From Conus ventricosus (Eukaryota > Mollusca > Gastropoda > Neogastropoda > Conidae), in the NCBI GenBank assembly GCA_018398815.1, contig CM031600.1:55808223-55872222 (forward strand): a stretch of DNA of 64,000 nucleotides, written 5' to 3'. A model generated the notes under the pieces. That model did no database searches. It worked only from the letters and a program-made list of their open reading frames with translations, and had not been told where the DNA came from. The position numbers were made by a program, and so were the translations under genes. Below are positions 56,442 through 64,000 of the stretch, piece after piece (within the stretch, counting starts at the first letter, position 1; each line of letters starts with the position of its first letter).

Positions 56442-58874
56442 ACACTTGTCAAGGGGGGAGGATATGATTAGTTGTAAGGGGGAAGTGGGGGGGTGTACTG
56501 TTGTGACATCAGTTTGTTTTTATGTCATTTGTTCTTTTTTGTGTTTAGTGTTTCCTGACGAAGGGTCTAAGGCCCAAAAGCTTCAGGTTTTTTTTTTTTA
56601 AAGGACTTCAAAGTAATCATTTTTCATATTGTGTTTATTGAAGTCCAGCAGTAGTTTTCATACATCTGATTTACTTAGTTTGATTTCCCACTCTGATTTA
56701 CTTATCTACAGGCCTTATTCTTTATGTCCTGAAAGCACTGTTTGTCAAATTTTCTTTAGCCAGAGTTCTGAGGATTCATCATACTAAATGTTTGTCTCAA
56801 TTGACATAATTTTTTTCCACATCAGTCTGTCTTCATGGTGTTGAAAGCTGTTCTATAGAATGAGTTGTTTAGAAGCAAGAAAGTGATTTCTAAAGATTTG
56901 TATGCCTTATTTAATACAAAATATGCTTCAGCTTCAGGGGGCGCCGCCCCTGACCCCCGCCGGCCTGTTGCCCATGTACTCCACTGGGGGCCCATGGTGA
57001 ACCCCCAGATCCCCGCCAATCTCCTCTTTTTTTTTAAAAACTGTTTTCATCCCTGATACTTATTCATTGCATATTCGTTGCATTCACAAGCTATGCCATC
57101 ATCTTTGGCAACAAATAGATTGTGCATTTGTAGAAGAAATATTTTCAAATTTCGTACAGTTCTAAGGAAACAATAATTCTCATTTAAATTTGCTTGACAT
57201 CAGTTTGAAAAAGAAAAGAAAAACAAAAAAAAAACACAGTTTATTTGTTTGTTGATTTTGCTGATTTTAAGGAGTGTATTTTGGATCTACAGGCAGAAAA
57301 GATTTATGCCCAAATGGATATGCATGCAACTACCCTGTCTGTGATCTCTTGCATTAAAAAGAATGTATTTGATTACTGAATGTCTGTTTCAGGAGGAGGA
57401 GGAAGAGGAAGAAGAGGAGCTTGTGGTATGAATGTCTTTCCCCTTTGTCTCTGTTTCACTGTCATTATAAAAGGGTACGAAATTGATATTTTCTTGTTAA
57501 TTTTCAAAAGACAAAAAGGAAAATAAAATAGGTTGCGTTTTCACTTTCTCAAAAAAGAAAACCAACAAAAGGACAAAAAAGGATGCTTTAAAAACTTGGC
57601 TCTGTTATCTAACTTTTAGTCTGCTGATTATTCATGTTACTGGCTTAGCATTATGATTCATTTCATTTAAGAAGAGAAATTGAAAAAAGGAATCATGGAA
57701 CATTAGAAAATCTTTTTTCACCTTAGTCACAAAGGTTTGAAACTTGCTTGTTTAAAAAAAATTTTTTTTTAATAAGATTTAATTCTTTCAATCTTGCCTA
57801 GTACATAGCATCAGCATTTGATTTTATTGCAAGATAAGGGGAAAAAATCTAAAATTCATGCATTATGAAAACAAATTCTAACATGGCATGAAAAGGTATA
57901 AACGTCATTTTCCCAGGACAGTACCTGTGCTTTCTAGCTGTGCTTTCCTAGAATTATATGGTTTCAAGGTATTTTTTCTGTCTTCTTCTTCTTTTATTTT
58001 TTTGTTAGTCTTTGTTGAACTAGTGTACTTTTGCTTTCTGCCATTTGTTTGTTTTTATCTCATCCTCCATGCCACTTCAGTGGCATTACACCCATGCCCC
58101 TCATTTGGGCTCCGTATCCACAGCACCACCCTGGCTTGTCCTGCCACAGCCTCAGCACCAGCAGTCCATGAGGAGCTGTAAATCAACATGAAGCAAATCA
58201 CCAGAGGTGAAACTGCACTGCTGTGGGTTTGGTGGTGCCTATTTTGATCCAGTATTCTCAGGATGTCACCTTCTAAGCCCCGTACTGACGACGATAATTG
58301 CATAGTCATGGAGACAGCATGATAGAATATCTCCTGGAGGGTGACATTACATTTGTCCAATAACAGTCCCTATGAACTTTCTAATACTTGTGATCCTGCT
58401 ACAGACTCATTAAGGGCACAGAGCCTGAGAGGAAATTGAAACTGAGGTCACAGTGAATGCAGAGCATGAAGGGCCTCATTGCAAATGATGCTCTGGAGTT
58501 CCATTCTGGTCTGAAGCTGTACTCTACACTTACTCTCTTTTCCTAGCATTACCCAGGCCTGAGAGATACAGACACCAGCAGTGTTCATGAAGAAATTTGA
58601 GCACAACTCTCAGACACATGTAAAGTAGCTAAAATTTGACTGGGTGGTTCCACTGTTGTCCCAGTTGTGCCCATGATAAACTCAGGTCAAAGGAGTGGTT
58701 CTGATGGGAATGAAACCTGCAGACTCCCATCCAGAAATCCAAGATCTTAACCACTATGCCATGGAAAACTGATCGACTTTAGTGTGTGTTCTTTATTGAT
58801 TTGTGTTTGATTGTGTGTTTATTCTGTTTTATGTGAGTGGATTTTTTTTCCTCCCTGGAGCTGACGTCTTTGTA

Positions 58875-58919
<45 letters not shown>

Positions 58920-61900
58920 ACACATGTGCGTGATTGTGAGGGCAAGTGTGCATGTCTGTAATTGTATGTTTGTATTTTCATCTTGCATCAATGACTGACA
59001 GGTATGTGGAAGTTCAAGAAGTTTGAGAAAGATTGAACTTGCTCATACCAGTTAGAGCATTTTAGTGCCTTTTTTTGTGGTTTGTTTTATCAACAGAATA
59101 GGGTTATTACAGTTTTCTGATCATGAAAATCCTGCTTGAAAGGGTGTCATGTTACATATCAAAATGTGGGTAAATATCCTTCATTTTGAATTTGTAAAGA
59201 AATCTATGATTTGACCATAGAAAATGTGATTGCTGAAACAGTAACAACAAATTCTCACTGCATGACAACCATTGTGTATATTCGATATCAAGGAAGCAAA
59301 CTCAAGTTATGTTTTGATCTAGTGGGATATCTCACACACACACGCCGTCTTTATGTTTAGAGGAAATTGTTTCATGTGACTTTCTAAATAGTATCACACC
59401 ATCAATGGAAGGAATCCCTATTTTTTTTTTATTTCTGCAGAATGCATAGCGCTAAAATAACTTTGCTGATGGTAGTGTTTATACTAGCAGTTTTTTTGTT
59501 GTCAAATGTCAGTGCATTGTTGTTTTGTAACTTCTGTTGATGCATTAATTTGTTGTTTTGTAACTTCAGATGGTGCATTGTTGTTTTGTAACTTCCTTAA
59601 GGTTAAGAAGTGCAAGTCAAATGAGAACATGTTTGCGCAGGGTGCCCTAAGGCTGAGATGCTTTCTTCATTATGCTGTTGGTAGTGGCAGCACCATGTTT
59701 GAACTGTGACATTTGTATGGCCACATCTCCATACATATCCGCGCGCACACACCCACACCCACACACCTACACACACACTACTTCTATAGTATACAACATT
59801 GTCCATGTTATGATGTAGTAAACCTCTGAAAATGTGCAACACAGGAGGTACAGATTTTTTGCTATTACTTTGAATTAGTGAAATGATCTGATTGTGATAT
59901 TGACTTTCATTTTTTGGTAGGTTGCTAAAAATTAAGTAAGGGGGGAAAAAAACATCAAAATTGGGCTAAGAGAAAATCAACCTAATTATAGTTTTGTTCA
60001 GAGCTGTAATTCACATTTTTTCCCTGGAAATATTTCACTCCTAGATGTACACAGAAATTGTACACAAGGAAATATATATTTTCAGGATCCTCAGGACACC
60101 CTCAAGGAGAACTGCACAGACAGCTCTGAATGTGAAAAGTACAAAGCCCGCCTGGATGCTTGTTCCGAACGAGTCTCCAGCAGCCAAACAGAGGAAACTT
60201 GCGAAGAAGAGCTGTTTGACTTCATGCATTGTGTAGATCACTGCGTGAGTACTGGTCACTGTGGTTTTCAGTTCCTCAATCACATGATGATACAAGCACA
60301 GTTGATGTAACTGCAGTACATTATTTCCTCTCAGCCAAGCATTTTCCCTGTTTCATTTTTCATTATACCCATCTGATTGTTCAGGATCCTTGTCAGGTCT
60401 GTTACCACATAGAGGAGTCTTGTGCGGAAAAAAAGGCAGTAAATACAATAGGACTACACTTGAAATATTTATGCAAGCTATGACAGCGAGACTGTTGATA
60501 TCCCAAAGATGGATAAAACTATGCTATGCTGAAGTTGGCAGCCATTCATCTTATTACAAGGTGTTCAGTAGAATTTTAAAGTGAGGGTCAGAATGATCCT
60601 GTGTCCCCAAAGGAGGAAGTGAAATCTTGATAATAGGGGGGAAATATAAAGAGCCACATGAACCCATTGATTGTTGGGAATTAGTGGCCCGTTGGTATCC
60701 CTCTATGTCAGAGCAGAAGCTCAGTTTCTGTTTCATCTGTCTGGTGTGACAGCTTGGGTGCCAAGTGGTTGAATGTTGAAGGAGGTACTTGGCAAAGAAT
60801 GAATCATGGACATTTCACACAAGTGATCCAAAACACAAAAACATGTGCTGTGATCATCAACAAGAATTAAGTTTCAGGTGGCCACCGCCACAACTTAATT
60901 AATAGATCAGCCACATGCCAAGATCAAGCATCTAACAATATAATCGCTTTTTGATTGGCTTAGTACTCTTTGCCTTGTCTTGGTAGATCTGTTGTTTTAT
61001 TTGACCTGTCACTTGTTGCATTTTGATTATTATTTGATATGGAAAAACAAAGGGTTTAACAGATTTATATTTTGATTATTATTGATGTGGAAAAACAAAG
61101 GGTTTAACAGATAATACATTAACAATATTTCTTTTCAGTAAACTGTAATTGTGTTAATATAGGCACAGACAAAGATTTTGCAGGCTGTCAGTGTGATTTT
61201 ACAACCATATTGTATATTGAGTCAAGACTGACTTAAGTGTAGTATGTTGTCAAAAATATTAACAGGATCACATCATATTTTGTTTGATTGCTGGAACAGC
61301 CTTAGTTCATGAATAATAGGATGGCCAAAATATGGTATCAACATCAGGGACACTTCCCCCCCTTTTTTTCCCCCTTCGAGCTTCCTTTCTTCCCCTCCGC
61401 CTTCTCTTTTATTTTACAGGCTGAAAAACTCACCTTGAATCACAGGATTTCTGAGAAAATCACCTGATTTTCAGGGGCAGGAGAAGTCAACATCTGAGGG
61501 GGAAAAAAGTTTGCTGAAAAAAAAAATTGCACTGCCACCTGCGGTCATTATGATATATCACAGCTCTACTGCTTTAGTCAGAGCATTTCAGTGGCAGGCA
61601 AATATGTAGGTGAACGTAATTTGTTCAGTCATTTTTCTGGTTGTGGGTCATGCAGAAGGTTCTTCTTTTGAAGAGAAAATACGACATCTTGCATGTCATG
61701 AATCATAAATCGAGGTAAGATGTTTGAGGTAGACACTATTGTCAACTGTTGGAGATTTGAGTGGACTTAAAAGACAACAAAAGAGAACAATTTTGATTGG
61801 CAGTGTTTGACTTTTTATCGGGAAGTGAACTAGCTGGCATATTGTTACTTTTTTGCTTTGTTAAAAAGAGCTGAACTATGCCAGTCATGGCTTTAACCTT

Positions 61901-63526
61901 TACCAGCCGTGTCTGCCAGTAGTGGCTGACGGGATTTCTTTCCCTAACAGCTGCGCCAGCCAAAGCTGGCTGACGGACAGACAGTACATTCTGCCGTGTC
62001 AATCACGATCGGTTGACGGGAACATGAAAAATTCCTACACTTTCCTGGAAATGGTCTAAGGGAAATAAGCTCTGTATTTAGTCTTGGGGATGTCCTAGCG
62101 AGTTGTAGACCTTACTTTTAGTGTTTTATCATGAACTTGGCTGACTCCAGCAGCTTTGAAACAAAGGAACTAGACTTGCACTTGGCTTTCCCGCTAAGCG
62201 CGGCTGGAATTTCCTGTGCCAGAAATATGTCGGTCAGGCAAAGGGGCGCTACCAATTTCTTGCTCAGTGAAGCGCTTGAAATTGTATTACAAAGTTGATC
62301 TGACGATGAGAGTAGCGATAGAGATAACGATAATTACAATAGAGAAGAGGAAAGTGAATTATTTGAAGATGCAGCCAGAAATAATGATTCAACATCAACT
62401 GCATGCAGCACATGCCGCTGCATCACACGTGGTCGCTGATGAGGCCAATTCAAAAGATTCAGACACAAATGCAGTTGATCAAAACATGGCCAATGCAAAC
62501 AGTCGCGATGTCGCTTACCTGTTTGCTTCTGATTCTGACGGCTGTTTATAAAAGAACGAATTAGAATGCTTCTGCTTCTGACAGCGTGTTATAAAAGAAT
62601 GGATTAGAATGTAAACAAAGAATTTTTTTTTGGCTTGTCAGCCATGTTTTTTTAACAGTCGTGTCTACACATTAAAGTAAGTGATTCGAAATTACTAAGT
62701 TCAATTAGTTGAGTGTTTGTCCTTTCCAATGACACCTAACACAACACTGTCAGTTGTTGTCTAGCTACCGTAAAATAATATTTTTTAAAATTAAAAAGTG
62801 GCGAAAAATGCGTGTCGGCAGGGACTGAGTGCCGTGCGGCAGCAGGGAATTGTGCCGTGCGCACCACCCTCAGCTCGATAGTATTAACTGCTCTTTGTGT
62901 GTGTGTGTTCTGCAAGAAGTATATTGATGCTTCAAGAGCACTGGACTGCAATCAGAACAGACTGGATTTCTTGATTGGACTAATGTTCCCCCCCCCCCCC
63001 CCCCTTTTTTTTTTCTCCCAAGAGTCGACAAACATGTATGGACTTTTTATTTTGAAGGTGCTATAAATAATATGTCATACAAACCTCTGTGGTGGGTTTT
63101 GTTATAAGCAGCTAGAAGTGAGATGCACCAGGTTTTCTAGAGATTATGAGCAAGCCTCAGTGTGTGTTTGTGTGTGTGTGTTCAGTTATTTTCTTTTGGT
63201 TTCCTTGCTTCCTGCATAGTAATTGGCCTATCATGAGAGACCACAAAACAGTCTTCAAAACTGCTTAGATTCCATTTCGGCTTGGGGGCTTCACCCCCTC
63301 CCCCCTGAACCCCTCTATCAGGGCATTGCCCCTGGACCCCACCAGGGCTTAGGTGGCCATGGACCTCTGCCTTTTTCAGAGATTTTTCTAGTAGGTTATT
63401 TTCCAGCCTAAATATGATTGGATGCTAGTTTACATTGATGTGTGCAGTTTTCATTCATACAGCTGACATGTTGATGATCTGTATCTGTTTCAGGTTGGCA
63501 AGTCTCTATTTCAAAAGCTGAAATAG
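49829..63526 (+). CDS. UQCRH: UQCRH, hinge (acidic) subunit of respiratory complex III, four exons
   Basis: Cytochrome b-c1 complex subunit 6 sits on the intermembrane-space side of complex III and supports cytochrome c1-cytochrome c electron transfer. The four exons (45, 33, 159 and 33 bp, all phase 0, all GT-AG) encode 89 residues; human has 91. Visible features are an acidic N-terminal arm with nine consecutive Glu, then a helical hairpin with cysteines at 36, 42, 52, 65, 75 and 79. CX9C spacings occur at 42/52 and 65/75. The conserved CEEELFDFMHCVDHC and SLFQKLK end match the vertebrate protein closely. The frame is intact and appears functional. Introns are 7.5, 2.7 and 3.2 kb. Confidence 0.95.
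50389..50782 (+). repeat. 88-bp direct repeat, 306 bp apart
   Basis: AAAGTGTTTACCCTACACTT through GTATTGGGGTTTCTTCT occurs at 50389-50476 and 50695-50782 with four or five differences. Each begins with a small imperfect hairpin (AAAGTGTTTACCCTACACTTT). It might be the ends of an element or a segmental duplication. Confidence 0.85.
51544..51597. other. Two-tier perfect hairpin
   Basis: CGATGATTTGCTTG (51544-51557) is perfectly complementary to CAAGCAAATCATCG (51584-51597). Inside, TTCGTT and AACGAA pair around a TTCGG loop. It could be a transposon end or a non-coding RNA hairpin. Confidence 0.7.
51620..52033 (+). promoter_or_regulatory. LTR-like stretch with a TATA box
   Basis: TATAAAAGGAG near 51800 and ATATAAAAGAG near 51918 lie within a stretch of TTGCTGACNN repeats. 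It begins near TGTTGG and ends near CCACAACA. TG...CA borders and a central TATA box would fit a solo LTR, but no target-site duplication or partner LTR was found. Confidence 0.25.
52210..52640 (+). mobile_element. 3' end of a LINE (C-terminal thumb region)
   Basis: The frame from 52219 (MLQTLGRMSLEDRRKKARLS...YYKNQE) and, after a stop, SFLPRTIVDWNSLSQDTVDA and DTFVSWVNRRL match the invariant C-terminal end of CR1/Jockey-type LINEs (LExRRxxARL, then RTxxDWNxL). The rest of the element is absent. Confidence 0.75.
56098..56545. repeat. Nested ~50-bp inverted repeat around C- and CA-rich sequence
   Basis: AAGAACAAATGACATCAAAA to TGATGTCACAACAGTA (56106-56153) returns as its reverse complement at 56495-56545. 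Between them lie CCTCC, (CA)n and C18-type tracts (56275-56446). A foldback insertion inside the larger transposon. Confidence 0.8.
56555..56587 (+). other. Hammerhead-like motif at a Penelope-type tail
   Basis: CTGACGA (56555-56561), GGGTCTAAGGCCC as stem II, then AAAAGC. The first strand and stem II fit a hammerhead, but the second core strand is AAAA instead of GAAA. CCTGA at 56554 and TCAGG at 56583 can pair as an outer stem. Probably an inactive relic. Confidence 0.3.
56925..57020 (+). mobile_element. GC-rich GGGGGC...GCCCCC repeat, copy 2
   Basis: CAGGGGGCGCCGCCCCTGAC, CCTGTTGCCCATG and CCACTGGGGGCCCATGG follow the same order as copies 1 and 3. It lies just inside the right end of the hAT-like element. 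Confidence 0.55.
57393..57425 (+). CDS. UQCRH: UQCRH exon 2 (polyglutamate)
   Basis: An 11-codon micro-exon of nine Glu codons plus Leu-Val, between a CTGTTTCAG acceptor and a GTATGA donor. Human has EEEEEEEEELVDP at the same point, so the exon is secure despite its size and low complexity. Confidence 0.93.
57426..60085 (+). other. UQCRH intron 2
   Basis: Contains an old copy of the long tRNA-headed retroposon (58060-58770), a (TG)n tract (58877-58911) and three copies of a TGTTGTTTTGTAACTTC unit (59508-59596). Confidence 0.7.
58060..58770 (-). mobile_element. Long tRNA-headed retroposon, old copy
   Basis: Aligns along about 700 bp with 35663-36514 in the same orientation: for example GCATTACCCAGGCCTGAGAG, then AACTCTCAGACACATGTAAA. 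The decayed head on the minus strand reads CATGGCATAGTGGTTAAGAT. Diverged and without a readable duplication, so older than the 35.6-kb copy. Confidence 0.75.
60086..60244 (+). CDS. UQCRH: UQCRH exon 3 (cysteine hairpin)
   Basis: 53 codons from DPQDTLKENC to CVDHC, including the conserved CSERVSS and TEETCEEELFDFMH blocks. Acceptor TATTTTCAG, donor TGC/GTGAGT. Confidence 0.96.
61897..62651 (+). mobile_element. piggyBac-like remnant
   Basis: Bounded by TTAA at 61893-61896 and 62652-62655. Subterminal TGGCTGACGG-type motifs occur near the left end, and an inverted one (CTTGTCAGCCATG) near the right. The frame from about 62131 reads FLLSEALEIVLQS, stop, SDDESSDRDNDNYN and an acidic stretch. That matches the acidic N-terminal leader of piggyBac transposases (...VLQSDSDDE...). 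The catalytic part is lost. A ~42-bp tandem duplication is at 62526-62610. Confidence 0.5.
63265..63395 (+). mobile_element. GC-rich GGGGGC...GCCCCC repeat, copy 3
   Basis: GGCTTGGGGGCTTCACCCCC, CAGGGCATTGCCCCTGGACC and CCACCAGGGC align with the complement of 22400-22510. Copy 2 is at 56925-57020. Confidence 0.65.
63494..63526 (+). CDS. UQCRH: UQCRH exon 4 (C-terminus)
   Basis: VGKSLFQKLK and stop after a TGTTTCAG acceptor. Human ends VAHKLFNNLK. Confidence 0.93.
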   Translation, partial: VGKSLFQKLK

Positions 63527-64000
63527 GACATCATCATACTTAAGACAAGAGCATATGTGCGCATAAGAGAAGCAGTGAAACTGAGCTATCAACATTTTCT
63601 CGTTGTCATGTGACCAGTGATTTACTTTGTACATTTAAGCGTCACTGAGTAGAATTAGTGGATTGCTGAAGTCATACGTTTCATGAGTGTTTTGTTAAAT
63701 AAAAATCACAAGTATTGAAATGAAAAGAGTCATTTGTCTGCTGTATATGCTTGAAAATACGAATGAGTGACTTTGTGTGTGTGTGTGAGTTGGTGTGGTG
63801 TGTTGTGTGTGTGTGTGTGTGTGTGTGTACACATGCTCACCTGCCAGTCTGCCATAACGTTACAGGAATCCCCTCATTCACCCACTTCTAACCAACAATC
63901 CATCCTGGCTCCACCACGTCCTGCCTTAACCATCACCATACAATATGGGTCCTCATTCTACAGGACTCGGAAGAACACATGAAAACACGTGAAAAATTGT
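63527..64000. other. UQCRH 3' UTR and downstream edge
   Basis: 3' UTR to about 63720, then a (TG)n tract (63773-63828). The last 170 bases hold nothing recognised. Confidence 0.5.
63698..63703 (+). terminator. UQCRH poly(A) signal AATAAA
   Basis: AATAAA 172 bases after the stop codon, the first such hexamer in the 3' UTR. Confidence 0.75.

Larger units (their letters stand above)
55468..57055 (+). mobile_element. hAT-like DNA transposon remnant, 1.6 kb
   Basis: The ends are CAGGGATGAAAACA at the left and its complement at the right (14 matching bases), flanked by ATACTT on both sides (55462-55467 and 57056-57061). CAGGGATG-type ends suggest hAT, but hAT duplications are 8 bp, so the superfamily is open. 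Inside, 55800-55890 encodes FEVFCEPCRKRVTL, which could be a BED-type zinc finger remnant. A nested inverted repeat and a GGGGGCGCCGCCCCT segment follow. Non-autonomous. Confidence 0.6.
49874..57392 (+). other. UQCRH intron 1
   Basis: 7.5 kb. It includes an 88-bp direct repeat, a GC-rich stretch (50820-51250), a hairpin, a TATA-containing LTR-like stretch, a LINE end and a hAT-like element, all listed separately. 52641-55467 holds only a CT-rich tract (53930-54440, with a C18 run at 54274) and no gene. Confidence 0.7.
60245..63493 (+). other. UQCRH intron 3
   Basis: Holds a ~50-bp tandem duplication (61021-61112), a piggyBac-like remnant (61897-62651), a C18/T11 run (62989-63015) and a GC-rich repeat copy (63265-63395). 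Confidence 0.7.

Overview
The window is nuclear DNA from an animal. It has spliced genes with GT-AG introns of 0.5 to 7.5 kb, long (TG)n/(CA)n tracts, and many LINE, SINE and DNA-transposon remnants. The mix (RTE-like and CR1/Jockey-like LINEs, (TTATC)n-tailed 3' ends, tRNA-headed SINEs) would fit a marine invertebrate, probably a gastropod mollusc. The phylum is inference; no marker in the window proves it. There are no bacterial operons, rRNA genes or CRISPR arrays.

Three host genes can be read. (1) A single-coding-exon gene on + (7656-8222) encodes a 188-residue coiled-coil protein resembling VMAC. (2) A seven-coding-exon gene on - (43769 down to 28949) encodes a homologue of CLCC1, a membrane protein of the endoplasmic reticulum. 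All exon joints are phase 0, but one exon carries a one-base excess in a homopolymer that breaks the frame. (3) A four-exon gene on + (49829-63526) encodes UQCRH, the acidic hinge subunit of respiratory complex III, complete at 89 residues. CLCC1 and UQCRH are divergent, about 6 kb apart between start codons, with decayed LINEs and a SINE between them. I see no functional link among the three genes.

Layout: 0-6.8 kb is a pile of non-LTR retrotransposon fragments (at least three families) plus a SINE. 7.6-9 kb is VMAC. 9-19 kb is AT-rich with microsatellites and no gene I can support. 19.2-20.9 kb is a foldback element whose right arm is expanded into a 72-bp tandem array. 21.2-27 kb holds decayed RTE-like and L1/Tx1-like LINEs, a Harbinger-type deletion derivative and a SINE. 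28-43.8 kb is CLCC1, whose introns contain a ~58-bp array, a ~146-bp palindromic satellite and an unusually long (~850 bp) tRNA-headed retroposon with a clean target-site duplication. 44-49.1 kb is SINE and LINE debris. 49.8-63.7 kb is UQCRH, whose introns contain a hAT-like element, a second long tRNA-headed copy and a piggyBac-like remnant.

No defence island, biosynthetic cluster or clearly new multigene system is visible. The most unusual material is structural repeat biology: the asymmetrically expanded foldback element with a hammerhead-ribozyme-like core, the long tRNA-headed retroposon family, the palindromic satellite with paired arm changes, and the SINE family with exchanged 3' tails. 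All assignments rest on reading the sequence and on remembered family features; no database search was run.
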